The position numbers were made by a program, and so were the translations under genes. DNA of 64,000 nucleotides from assembly GCA_964342575.1 (NCBI GenBank), contig CAYFGZ010000001.1, positions 1 to 64,000 of the forward strand, read 5' to 3'. This document shows positions 45,749 to 54,633 of this stretch, piece by piece. The notes under the pieces were generated by a model, which worked only from the letters and a program-made list of their open reading frames with translations, was not told the DNA's origin and searched no databases. Positions within the stretch are counted from its first letter, which is position 1; each line of letters starts with the position of its first letter. Source of the DNA: GCA-002701455 sp964342575 (lineage in GTDB: Bacteria; Pseudomonadota; Alphaproteobacteria; Thalassobaculales; Thalassobaculaceae).

Positions 45749-46792
45749 ATGACCACTGAACACTTATTAATGAATACGTTACATGGCAAACCAACTACCC
45801 GGGCCCCTTTTTGGTTTATGAGACAAGCTGGCAGATATTTACCAGAATACCGACAACTCCGAAGCCAATCTAACGGGTTCTTGAATTTATGTCTAAATCC
45901 GAAAACTGCAAGCGCTATTACCTTACAACCCATACATCGTTTTAACATGGACGCAGCAATATTATTTTCAGATATTCTTATTGTACCCTTTGGTTTAGGT
46001 ATGGAAATCGATTTTGTAGAAGGTCGAGGTCCGGTGCTTGACGCATTAAAAGACAGTAAAAGTCTAAGTAAACTGACTCAAAAAAACAATTGGTCCAGGA
46101 TACAAGCCACATATGAAACAGTTTCTAAAGCCAGAGAATCCTTGCGACCGGATAAAGCCTTAATAGGCTTTGCCGGTGCGCCGTGGACTGTTGCTACTTA
46201 TATGATAGAGGGCGGCACGAGCAGGGATCACAGTAAAGCTAAAGAATGGGCTTATGCGCAGCCAAACAACTTCAAAACTCTTATAGAGATTTTAGTGGAA
46301 TCGACGATCGAACACTTATCCAAGCAAATCGATGCTGGAGCGGATGTTGTTATGTTGTTTGATTCATGGGCGGGAGCCCTAGCCCCCGGCCAGTTTGACA
46401 AATGGGTTATATCGCCAACAAAAGAGATATGCCGACGGGTACGGAACATACACCCTAAAATAAAAATAATAGGGTTTCCTCGTGGAGCTGGGGCGGGATA
46501 TATCAAATACTCAAAAGAAACCGAAATAGATGCCGTAGGGCTGGACACAAGCGTTTCGCCAATCTGGGCTGCGGCAGAGTTGGAGGCACCACTTGTAATA
46601 CAGGGGAACTTAGACCCCGTATTATTGGTAGCTGGGGGAAAAGGTTTGCAAGCAGCAACGTTGAAGATATTGGATGCTTTCGATCGACGACCATTTATTT
46701 TTAACTTGGGGCACGGAATTTTACCATCGACACCACCAGAGCATGTAGCGGAATTATCCGAGTTTCTGGGGGCTTATAGAAAGGGTGGTTAA
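45749..46792 (+). CDS. hemE: uroporphyrinogen decarboxylase
   Basis: HemE decarboxylates uroporphyrinogen III to coproporphyrinogen III in heme synthesis. The 347-residue barrel has the signature FWFMRQAGRYLPEYR (about 22-35), FSDILIVPFGLGM, GFAGAPWTVATYMIEGG, and LFDSWAGAL. Length is normal. It begins the hemE-hemJ pair beside the candidate origin. Confidence 0.97.
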   Translation: MTTEHLLMNTLHGKPTTRAPFWFMRQAGRYLPEYRQLRSQSNGFLNLCLNPKTASAITLQPIHRFNMDAAILFSDILIVPFGLGMEIDFVEGRGPVLDALKDSKSLSKLTQKNNWSRIQATYETVSKARESLRPDKALIGFAGAPWTVATYMIEGGTSRDHSKAKEWAYAQPNNFKTLIEILVESTIEHLSKQIDAGADVVMLFDSWAGALAPGQFDKWVISPTKEICRRVRNIHPKIKIIGFPRGAGAGYIKYSKETEIDAVGLDTSVSPIWAAAELEAPLVIQGNLDPVLLVAGGKGLQAATLKILDAFDRRPFIFNLGHGILPSTPPEHVAELSEFLGAYRKGG

Positions 46793-46799
46793 CTGGAGA

Positions 46800-47228
46800 A
46801 TGGAGTATTTTGATCTAATAAAAGCTCTTCACATAATCAGCATTATAGCGTGGATGGCGGGGCTTCTATATTTGCCGCGGATATTTGTTTATCATGCGTC
46901 AGTAGAGGAGGGGTCAAGTCTGGACCAGACGTTTAAAATTATGGAACGACGTTTGGCGATTTGGATAATGAATCCGGCTATGATATTGAGCTTCAGTTTC
47001 GGACTGTGGATGTTGTTTTTGTCGCCGGAGCTGCTGGAGCAGGGGTGGATGCAGGGAAAAATATTATTGCTAGTGGTATTGACGGGATACCACGGCGCCT
47101 TGTCCAGATGGAGGAGGTTTTTTGCGCATAACCAGAACACACTAACACCGCGGTTCTATAGGGTTATAAATGAAGTTCCTACAATATTGATGATTGGAAT
47201 AGTATTGCTGGCTGTTATTAAACCATAG
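46800..47228 (+). CDS. hemJ: protoporphyrinogen IX oxidase HemJ
   Basis: HemJ oxidises protoporphyrinogen IX and replaces HemG/HemY in most alphaproteobacteria. The 142-residue membrane protein has four hydrophobic segments and the conserved KALHIISIIAWMAGLLYLPRIFVYH, with histidines that bind heme. The ATG at 46800 gives this length; a GTG at 46785 overlapping hemE by eight bases is the alternative. It is cotranscribed with hemE, the previous step but one in the pathway. Confidence 0.93.
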   Translation: MEYFDLIKALHIISIIAWMAGLLYLPRIFVYHASVEEGSSLDQTFKIMERRLAIWIMNPAMILSFSFGLWMLFLSPELLEQGWMQGKILLLVVLTGYHGALSRWRRFFAHNQNTLTPRFYRVINEVPTILMIGIVLLAVIKP

Positions 47229-47246
47229 GATTAGGGACAGTTATAT

Positions 47247-47275
47247 TTGACTTTTCCAATTGAATTCGGTACATG
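47247..47275 (+). promoter_or_regulatory. candidate rho promoter
   Basis: TTGACT (47247-47252) and TACATG (47270-47275) are separated by 17 bases, about 130 bases before the rho ATG. The -35 is strong and the -10 weak. A long leader would fit the known autoregulation of rho in other bacteria, but no attenuator is evident. Confidence 0.35.
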
Positions 47276-47403
47276 GTTGTTCCAGCGAGTTCCTTCCTAG
47301 CGAGATAGGCCGCTTGTTTCAAGAGCTGGAGTGGCACGCATATAGGCTCGCGGATCCAGCCTTCAAGAGTCTCCACAGCAAATAATAAAAAGATAAACAT
47401 TCT

Positions 47404-48666
47404 ATGCATCTCCAAGACCTTAAAAGTAAGAGCCCTGCCGATCTACTCGTGTTTGCCGAGGAATTGGAAATAGAGAACGCAAGTGTTCTTCGGAAGCAGG
47501 ACATGATGTTTGCTATCCTGAAACAGCTAGCAGAGAATGAGGTGGCTATATATGGGATGGGGGTACTAGAGACACTAGCAGATGGCTTCGGGTTTTTAAG
47601 GTCGCCAGAGTCAAATTATCTGCCAGGACCAGACGATATTTATGTTTCGCCAAGCCAGGTCCGAAAATTTGGTCTCCGGAATGGGGATACTGTAGAGGGA
47701 CAAATCCGATCCCCTAAGGATGGGGAGCGATACTTTGCCTTACTTAAAGTAAACCAAATTAACTTTGAAGATCCAGAAGTAGTTCGGCATAGAATAAATT
47801 TTGATAATCTTACCCCATTGTATCCAGATGAGCGACTTTCCTTGGAAGCAGAAAAAGACGCCAAAAAAGAAGAAGACCCAACCTGCAGAGTGATAGATCT
47901 AATCTCACCTATAGGGAAAGGGCAACGAGCACTGGTGGTTGCGCCACCACGAACCGGCAAAACTGTTATGCTGCAAAACATAGCGAAATCAATCGCGCTC
48001 AATCACCCAGAGGTTTATCTGATAGTTCTACTTATTGATGAACGGCCTGAAGAAGTTACAGACATGGATCGTACGGTCAATGGCGAAGTTATAAGCTCCA
48101 CATTCGATGAACCCGCTAGCCGCCACGTCCAAGTGGCAGAAATGGTAATAGAAAAAGCAAAACGGCTGGTGGAGCATCGACGTGACGTGGTTATACTGCT
48201 AGATTCGATAACGCGCTTGGCTAGAGCATATAATACGGTAGTACCATCATCCGGTAAGGTGTTAACAGGAGGTGTAGATGCAAATGCTTTACAGAGGCCG
48301 AAGCGGTTTTTTGGAGCTGCGAGAAACATAGAAGAAGGAGGATCTCTGTCGATTATAGCAACAGCACTAATTGATACGGGATCGCGCATGGATGAAGTAA
48401 TATTTGAGGAATTCAAGGGAACGGGGAACTCTGAGCTGATCCTGGATAGAAAACTTTCAGATAAGCGGACATTTCCCACTATTGATATTACCAAGTCGGG
48501 AACCAGAAAAGAGGAGCTGTTGGTCGATAAGGGAACGCTGTCGAAGATGTGGGTATTACGCCGCATATTGTCTCAAATGGGGACGGTTGATGCGATGGAG
48601 TTTTTGCTTGAAAAACTAAAGGTTTCGAAAAATAACGATGATTTCTTTGACGCCATGAACTCATAA
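47404..48666 (+). CDS. rho: transcription termination factor Rho
   Basis: Rho is the hexameric RNA helicase that ends transcription. The 420-residue protein has the N-terminal helical domain and RNA-binding CSD (GFGFLRSPESNYLPGPDDIYVS), Walker A VAPPRTGKTVMLQ, Walker B VVILLDSITRLARAYN, and the R-loop region near IEEGGSLSIIATALIDTGS. Length is normal with no inserted domain. Its place right of hemE-hemJ is conserved. Confidence 0.98.
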   Translation: MHLQDLKSKSPADLLVFAEELEIENASVLRKQDMMFAILKQLAENEVAIYGMGVLETLADGFGFLRSPESNYLPGPDDIYVSPSQVRKFGLRNGDTVEGQIRSPKDGERYFALLKVNQINFEDPEVVRHRINFDNLTPLYPDERLSLEAEKDAKKEEDPTCRVIDLISPIGKGQRALVVAPPRTGKTVMLQNIAKSIALNHPEVYLIVLLIDERPEEVTDMDRTVNGEVISSTFDEPASRHVQVAEMVIEKAKRLVEHRRDVVILLDSITRLARAYNTVVPSSGKVLTGGVDANALQRPKRFFGAARNIEEGGSLSIIATALIDTGSRMDEVIFEEFKGTGNSELILDRKLSDKRTFPTIDITKSGTRKEELLVDKGTLSKMWVLRRILSQMGTVDAMEFLLEKLKVSKNNDDFFDAMNS

Positions 48667-48713
48667 GGTGACCGGAGGAAAGCTCTGTTTTGAAGGAAAA
48701 CTCTGAGCTGCCT

Positions 48714-49688
48714 CTAAGGAATTAGAATAGTAGAAGCCGTCGTTGATCGTGCTTCTAACGCTTCATGCGCTGCTCGGGCTTCTTTTAAAGGAAATCGCTG
48801 GTCGATGCGAACGGTTACTTGATTGGAAACGATGACTTTGAATAGATCTTCAGCCATAGCAGCGAGCGATTCCTTGGAGTTTGCGTAATGAAATAAAGTA
48901 GGCCGTGTGAAGGTAAGCGAGCCCTTTTGTGCAAAAACCCCTAAATCCACGGGGGGAATAGGTCCCGAGGCTTGGCCGAAACTAACCATTTTGCCAAGCG
49001 GTTTTAGGCAGTCGAGCGATTTCTCAAATGTGTCCTTTCCTATAGAATCGAAAACGACCGGGACCTTCTCTCCAGAGGTTATTTCAAGCACACGGTCCAG
49101 GAAATCATCGCGTGTGTATATTATCGGAAAGTCGCAGCCGTTTGCTTTGGCTAGCCCCGCTTTTTCCTCATTGCCAACGGTTCCTATTACGGTCGCACCT
49201 AAGCTTTTAGCCCATTGACAAACTAGCAATCCCACGCCGCCGGCCGCAGCGTGGATAAGGATGGTGTCTGATGGCCCGACTTTATGGATTTGTCGCAAAA
49301 GATATTGAGCGGTCAGCCCTTTCAGCATTACAGCAGCAGCAGTATCGTCGCTGATTTGACTAGGGATGCTTACAACATTATTTGCATCAATGACCCGCTC
49401 TTCCGAATATGCCCCTGGAGGCGGCGAGGCATAGGCCACTCTATCCCCAACCGCGAGATCAGTTACATTGTGTCCCAGGGCTTCAACTATGCCGGCGGCC
49501 TCCATCCCTAAGCCGGAAGGAAGGGGGAGTGGGTACAGACCGCTCCGGTGATAGGTGTCGATGAAATTCAAGCCGATAACAGTGTGCCGAATCCGGATTT
49601 CATTGGGGGACAGGGGCGGTGTCTCCACGTCCTCCCAGGTCAGTACTTCAGGCCCACCTGGTTTATGGAAGCGAATAACCTTGACCAT
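48714..49688 (-). CDS. NADPH:quinone oxidoreductase (zinc-independent MDR family)
   Basis: A 324-residue medium-chain reductase of the QorA type. It has an N-terminal GroES-like domain (GLNFIDTYHRSGLY, GLGMEAAGIVEALG) and a Rossmann domain with LIHAAAGGVGLLVCQWAKSLGA. The zinc-binding cysteines of alcohol dehydrogenases are absent. The family reduces quinones by one electron with NADPH. It is a single gene on the opposite strand between rho and mnmE, where relatives often lack it. Confidence 0.87.
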   Translation of the reverse strand: MVKVIRFHKPGGPEVLTWEDVETPPLSPNEIRIRHTVIGLNFIDTYHRSGLYPLPLPSGLGMEAAGIVEALGHNVTDLAVGDRVAYASPPPGAYSEERVIDANNVVSIPSQISDDTAAAVMLKGLTAQYLLRQIHKVGPSDTILIHAAAGGVGLLVCQWAKSLGATVIGTVGNEEKAGLAKANGCDFPIIYTRDDFLDRVLEITSGEKVPVVFDSIGKDTFEKSLDCLKPLGKMVSFGQASGPIPPVDLGVFAQKGSLTFTRPTLFHYANSKESLAAMAEDLFKVIVSNQVTVRIDQRFPLKEARAAHEALEARSTTASTILIP

Positions 49689-49876
49689 CGGGTTCTCCTT
49701 ACAGGATGTTTGGGAGGGGTGAAATATTTAACGGCAGTTGCAGCACAGTCTACTCCCTAACAAACGTGATTTAAATGTTTAGGGTATACTTTCTATGCGT
49801 ATATAACATAAAACGATACTTTCGGAAAGCCGCCCGTGGAAAACAAACCTGGAAAAAAGGGCACAAAGATAAATCA

Positions 49877-51208
49877 ATGACGACAAGGTATGACGAGACT
49901 ATTTTCGCTCTAGCAACGACGCCAGGAAGGTCGTCAATAGCTGTGATTCGGATATCTGGAGAATTAGCAAAGACGGTTTGTGGAATTTTTAATTTTCAAG
50001 CGCCGCCGCCCAGGGTTGCAGGTGTACGGGCGTTGGAGGACGCCCGTCGAAAGCTGGATGAGGCGATGGTAATTTTTTTCGAGGGCCCGAGGAGCTTCAC
50101 TGGAGAAGATATGGTGGAGCTTCATTTGCATGGCGGCAGAGCCGTTGTCGAGGCTATTTTGGGAGCGCTTGGCAAACAACCAGGGTTGAGAATGGCCGAG
50201 GCAGGGGAATTTACAAAGCGCGCAGTTATAAATGGTAAGATTGATCTTACAGAAGCGGAGGGAGTAAATGACTTAATCAGCGCCCAAACAGAGGCTCAGA
50301 GGGTTCAAAGCCTGCATCAAATGGAGGGAGGCCCTGGAAAACAGTTTAATGAATGGTGTAACACCATGGTGCAGATGGCAGCACATGTTGAAGCGTATAT
50401 TGATTTTCCCGAAGAGGAGATCCCCAAAGATATTTTGGCGGGAATTGAAGGAAATATAAACAGCATGATTGACGACATGGAAGACCATCTAAACGATAAC
50501 CGTAGGGGAGAGATTTTACGCGACGGCTTAAGGGTCGCTGTTATTGGCCCTCCAAATGCCGGGAAGTCTTCATTTGTGAATTGGTTGGCACAAAGAGATA
50601 TAGCCATTACATCTGATCAAGCAGGGACTACCCGAGACATTATCGAGGTCTCACTGGATTTAGATGGGTATCCGGCCGTGCTGGCAGATACAGCCGGCCT
50701 CAGAGAATCTATAGACCCCCTAGAGACGAAGGGCATAGAGCGAGCGCGTGAGTGGGCAAAAATGGCTGATATACGTATAATTTTAGTGGCAGCCCCAGAA
50801 TTACGATGCTGGCAGAAGTCTTGGGCCCCAACCGGACCGGACGACATTGTTATCATCAATAAAATCGACCTAGAAAACCCAGTTAATCAGCCCCCAGGAA
50901 TGTTAAAAATCTCATTAAAAAAGAAGGAAGGGCTGACGTCTGTTCTAGAAAGACTGCATGCGGTGGCTAAAAACAAAATGAGCGGTCAAGAGCCGGCAAT
51001 CATTACAAAAGCGAGGCATAGAGAAGCACTAGAAGCCAGTGTGGCAGGCCTTAAGAGAGCCCAACAAACTATTAGGGGGGCATGCGAGCCCGAACTATTG
51101 GCAGAAGACTTTAGAGCTACAATTCAGTCTCTGGGAAGAGTTACGGGAAGAGTAGATATAGAAGACTTGTTGGATGTAATTTTTAATGATTTTTGTATCG
51201 GAAAGTAA
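49877..51208 (+). CDS. mnmE: tRNA uridine-5-carboxymethylaminomethyl modification GTPase MnmE
   Basis: MnmE with MnmG modifies the wobble uridine (cmnm5U) of several tRNAs. The 443-residue protein begins MTTRYDETIFALATTPGRS, with the folate-binding domain (FTGEDMVELHLHGG), a GTPase domain (GPPNAGKSS, DTAGLRE, NKIDL) and the C-terminal FCIGK with the catalytic cysteine. The frame extends 34 codons upstream, but family alignment fixes 49877. A parS site begins on the base after the stop. Confidence 0.95.
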   Translation: MTTRYDETIFALATTPGRSSIAVIRISGELAKTVCGIFNFQAPPPRVAGVRALEDARRKLDEAMVIFFEGPRSFTGEDMVELHLHGGRAVVEAILGALGKQPGLRMAEAGEFTKRAVINGKIDLTEAEGVNDLISAQTEAQRVQSLHQMEGGPGKQFNEWCNTMVQMAAHVEAYIDFPEEEIPKDILAGIEGNINSMIDDMEDHLNDNRRGEILRDGLRVAVIGPPNAGKSSFVNWLAQRDIAITSDQAGTTRDIIEVSLDLDGYPAVLADTAGLRESIDPLETKGIERAREWAKMADIRIILVAAPELRCWQKSWAPTGPDDIVIINKIDLENPVNQPPGMLKISLKKKEGLTSVLERLHAVAKNKMSGQEPAIITKARHREALEASVAGLKRAQQTIRGACEPELLAEDFRATIQSLGRVTGRVDIEDLLDVIFNDFCIGK

Positions 51209-51224
51209 TGTTTCACGTGAAACA
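51209..51224. other. parS centromere site 1
   Basis: The perfect 16-base palindrome TGTTTCACGTGAAACA, identical to the bacterial consensus parS, lies directly after the mnmE stop codon. ParB, encoded 3.4 kb downstream, would bind it. Confidence 0.93.
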
Positions 51225-51298
51225 AAAAAAGTCGAATAAATGCTTTTAAAATTGTCGCCGTATTATTAAAAGGTACTAATGAGAGTATATGCATTCTG

Positions 51299-53197
51299 GT
51301 GAAGGGGCATGATTTGGCCGAAATAGATGTGATTGTAATAGGCGGCGGACACGCGGGGACAGAGGCGGCCGCGGCTAGCGCCCGTCTCGGGGCTCGTACT
51401 GTTTTGCTAACTCAAAAAAAATCAACGATAGGTGAAATGTCCTGTAATCCAGCCATCGGGGGGTTAGGTAAGGGGCACCTGGTCCGAGAGATAGACGCGC
51501 TGGATGGAATTATGGCGAAGGCAGCTGATGCGTCAGGGATACAGTTTCGGGTGCTCAACCGAAGCAAGGGGCCAGCCGTTCGTGGTCCGCGGGTTCAAGC
51601 AGACAGGGCTCTTTATCGACAGGCTGTGCAGAGAGAATTAGAGCAAACGAACAACCTTACTGTAATGGAGGGAAGCGCGGAAGATATTTGTCAGCGGGAA
51701 GATGGTTCCGTGGTGGCGGTTGTGACGGACACAGGGGCGGCATTAGATTGCAGGGCAGTAGTGCTCACCACGGGAACTTTTCTAAGAGGGGTTATCCATT
51801 GCGGTGAACGAAAAACACCTGCTGGCCGATTTGGCGACGCACCGGCAGCGGGGCTGTCCCTCACATTGGAGCGTATGGGGTTTTGTTTGTCGCGGCTAAA
51901 AACAGGTACGCCGCCACGGCTAAACGGCAAGACCATAAATTGGGCCGCAGTAGAAAAACAACCGGGCGATGAGCCACCCGAACCGCTGTCGACCTTAACG
52001 ACATCAATTCCCCAGAGGCAAGTTCCGTGCTACATCACCCATACTAACACCACCACTCACGAAATTATAACTCGCAGCCTACATAAATCACCAATTTATT
52101 CGGGGCAAATAGAGTGCGTCGGCCCCAGATATTGTCCTTCTATAGAGGACAAAATAGTTCGTTTTGCAGACCGGCAACAACATCAGATATTTTTGGAGCC
52201 GGAGGGCCTGGACACCGACTGGGTTTATCCAAATGGAATATCGACGTCTTTGCCAGAAGAAATTCAAAAAGAACTGGTTCAAAGTATTTTGGGCCTCGAG
52301 CAAGCCGTGATGGTGCGTCCCGGATATGCCATAGAGTATGACCATGTTGATGCTCGGGAGCTAAAGCACACACTTGAATCGCGGAAAGCGCCGGGGTTGT
52401 TCATGGCAGGGCAAATAGCCGGAACAACAGGATATGAAGAAGCGGCGGGTCAGGGGCTCGTGGCAGGAATTAATGCTGCCCTTCGGGCCGAGGGTCAGGA
52501 CCGGGAGTTTGTAGTCGATCGAGCCGAGGGCTATCTGGGCGTGATGATAGATGATCTCGTGACAAAAGAATTAAGTGAACCCTATCGAATGTTTACATCA
52601 AGGGCGGAGTACCGCCTTCAATTGCGCGCCGATAACGCGGATATGCGGCTGACACAAAAAGGGTTGGATGTGGGCTGTATTGGCCCGGAACGGCAGAAGA
52701 AATTTGAAGAAAAACGAGACCGATTGTCCAATATAGAGGAGATGCTTCAGTCTCTAAAAGCTTCCCCAACTCACCTGACGAAAGCCGGCATAGCCGTTAA
52801 CTTGGACGGCATTCCCCGATCTGCGTACGATCTTTTAGGAAATAGAGACCTAGACCATAACAAGCTATCTTCCATATGGCCGGAGCTAAGGGGCCTCCCA
52901 GAAAAATATATCGAGCTGGTGAAAACCGATGCGCTCTATGCGAGCTACATTCAAAGGCAAGAAGCCGATATTAGGTCTTACAGAAAAGACGAAAGCCTTG
53001 TTTTTCCTAAAGAAATAAATTTCGACCTGGTTGGCGGCTTATCTAATGAGGCACGGCAAGCACTTGAAAAAACAAACCCCCAAACGTTAGGGCAGGCAGC
53101 AAGAATTCCTGGGATTACGCCGGCCGCAGTCGTCACTCTGCTCAGACATGTAAAGGCGACAAGTCGAAGAGAAAGGCAAGTAGTGGTGACGCAATAG
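51299..53197 (+). CDS. mnmG: tRNA uridine-5-carboxymethylaminomethyl modification enzyme MnmG (GidA)
   Basis: MnmG is the FAD-dependent partner of MnmE. The protein (632 residues from GTG at 51299) has the FAD-binding DVIVIGGGHAGTEAA, SCNPAIGGLGKGHLVREIDALDG, GTGTFLRG-like LTTGTFLRG, RLKTGTPPRL, and TSRAEYRLQLRADNAD. A TTG at 51314 is an alternative start with GAAGGGG six bases upstream, giving 627 residues. It is followed by rsmG within five bases. Confidence 0.96.
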   Translation: MKGHDLAEIDVIVIGGGHAGTEAAAASARLGARTVLLTQKKSTIGEMSCNPAIGGLGKGHLVREIDALDGIMAKAADASGIQFRVLNRSKGPAVRGPRVQADRALYRQAVQRELEQTNNLTVMEGSAEDICQREDGSVVAVVTDTGAALDCRAVVLTTGTFLRGVIHCGERKTPAGRFGDAPAAGLSLTLERMGFCLSRLKTGTPPRLNGKTINWAAVEKQPGDEPPEPLSTLTTSIPQRQVPCYITHTNTTTHEIITRSLHKSPIYSGQIECVGPRYCPSIEDKIVRFADRQQHQIFLEPEGLDTDWVYPNGISTSLPEEIQKELVQSILGLEQAVMVRPGYAIEYDHVDARELKHTLESRKAPGLFMAGQIAGTTGYEEAAGQGLVAGINAALRAEGQDREFVVDRAEGYLGVMIDDLVTKELSEPYRMFTSRAEYRLQLRADNADMRLTQKGLDVGCIGPERQKKFEEKRDRLSNIEEMLQSLKASPTHLTKAGIAVNLDGIPRSAYDLLGNRDLDHNKLSSIWPELRGLPEKYIELVKTDALYASYIQRQEADIRSYRKDESLVFPKEINFDLVGGLSNEARQALEKTNPQTLGQAARIPGITPAAVVTLLRHVKATSRRERQVVVTQ

Positions 53198-53201
53198 TAT
53201 C

Positions 53202-53834
53202 ATGACCCGTGGCCGAGAAATTTTTAATGAAAATATCAGTGTTTCACGTGAAACACTTTCAAAACTAGACATATACGAGCAATTATTAAAAAAATGGCAA
53301 CCAAAAATAAATTTAATATCAACAAAAACAGTAGATAAAATATGGGAGCGCCATTTTTTTGACAGCGCCCAAATATTCCGACTTTTACCAAGAGGTACAA
53401 AAAGTATTTTAGACATAGGTACAGGCGCGGGGTTCCCTGGGTTGGTCTTGTCAATAATGGGGATGCCAGGTGTAAACCTGGTCGAGCCTGATAAGAAAAA
53501 GTGTTATTTTTTAGCAGAGGTTTTGCGCTCAACAGCAACCAGCGCAACACTGCATCCCTGCAGGATTGAAAATGTGCCGAAGGCCAAATATGATGTTGTG
53601 ACCGCCCGCGCCCTAGCCCCACTCGATCGGTTAATTCCTATGGTTAGGCCCTACTTTGGGCCAGAGACAATCGGTGTTTTCCCAAAGGGACACAAAGTTA
53701 AACAGGAATTGACGGCGACGAAAAAAAATTGGAAGATGGATATAGCTCTAATCCAAAGCATTTCTGACAGCCGTGGAAAAATAGTAGTAATAAAGGACAT
53801 ACTGGGTGAACCAAACAACGGACAAAGCTATTAA
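53202..53834 (+). CDS. rsmG: 16S rRNA (guanine527-N7)-methyltransferase RsmG (GidB)
   Basis: RsmG methylates G527 of 16S rRNA; loss gives low-level streptomycin resistance. The 210-residue Rossmann methyltransferase has NLISTKTVDKIWERHFFDSAQ, the SAM motif ILDIGTGAGFPGLVLSI, VEPDKKKCYFL, and VTARALAPL. Codons for SVSRETL near residue 16 contain a complete parS site. Its 3' end overlaps parA by 29 bases. Confidence 0.96.
   Translation: MTRGREIFNENISVSRETLSKLDIYEQLLKKWQPKINLISTKTVDKIWERHFFDSAQIFRLLPRGTKSILDIGTGAGFPGLVLSIMGMPGVNLVEPDKKKCYFLAEVLRSTATSATLHPCRIENVPKAKYDVVTARALAPLDRLIPMVRPYFGPETIGVFPKGHKVKQELTATKKNWKMDIALIQSISDSRGKIVVIKDILGEPNNGQSY
53240..53255. other. parS centromere site 2, inside rsmG
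   Basis: TGTTTCACGTGAAACA occurs within the rsmG coding sequence. The palindrome extends to 20 bases (53238-53257, AGTGTTTCACGTGAAACACT). It lies about 570 bases before parA and 2 kb after parS site 1. Confidence 0.93.
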
Positions 53835-54633
53835 ACGGGATGTTTCTACGAGAGTTTTAGCGGTTGCAAACCAAAAAGGCGGCGTAGGAAAAACTACTAC
53901 GGCGGTAAATCTGGCGACGGCGATGGCGGCCTGTGAGTTAAGGGTATTACTGATAGATTTAGACCCACAAGGTAATGCGAGCACGGGTCTGGGAATACCG
54001 AGAGACGCCAGAGATTTAGACACCTACGCTGTACTCAGCGGAGATTGTAGCCTTTCCGGAGCGATAGCGCCCTCTGCCGTGCCCGGGCTTTGGATTGTGC
54101 CCACCTCTGAAAATTTGTCCGGGGCTGAGTTAGAGTTAGTGGCGGAGGAGAAACGGGAATATAGGTTGCGCGAGGCATTGGTGCGGCACTCGGAAACGGA
54201 AAGAGAGGTGTTTGATTTTGTAATAATTGATTGCCCGCCTTCCCTGGGGTTGCTGACGTTGAACGCTCTAGTCGCATCGGATGCGGTTTTAGTGCCCTTG
54301 CAATGCGAATTTTATGCGCTAGAAGGCCTTAGTATGTTGCTTAAAACTATCGAAAGAGTGCAACGTGTTTTTAATCCCTCATTGGATATTCAGGGAGTCG
54401 TGCTGACGATGGCTGATCAGCGAAATAATTTATCGGAGCAAGTAGCCGCCGACGTCAGAGAACATTTGGGGGCGAAAGTGTATAATACCGTAATACCGCG
54501 AAATGTCAGGATTTCTGAGGCGCCGTCGCATGGCCTGCCAGCATTGGTATATGATCTAAGGTGTGCCGGGTCCCAGGCGTACATCCATCTAGCGGGGGAG
54601 GTAATACGGAGAGAACGGAGTAGCGCGGGATGA
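53806..54633 (+). CDS. parA: chromosome-partitioning ATPase ParA
   Basis: ParA is the Walker-type ATPase that moves ParB-parS complexes. The 275-residue protein has the deviant Walker A QKGGVGKTTT (about 23-32), VLLIDLDPQGNAST, IIDCPPSLGLLTLNAL, and VPLQCEFYALEGLS. It starts with GTG at 53806, eight bases after AAGGA, inside rsmG. The stop overlaps parB (ATGA). Confidence 0.97.
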   Translation: MNQTTDKAIKRDVSTRVLAVANQKGGVGKTTTAVNLATAMAACELRVLLIDLDPQGNASTGLGIPRDARDLDTYAVLSGDCSLSGAIAPSAVPGLWIVPTSENLSGAELELVAEEKREYRLREALVRHSETEREVFDFVIIDCPPSLGLLTLNALVASDAVLVPLQCEFYALEGLSMLLKTIERVQRVFNPSLDIQGVVLTMADQRNNLSEQVAADVREHLGAKVYNTVIPRNVRISEAPSHGLPALVYDLRCAGSQAYIHLAGEVIRRERSSAG

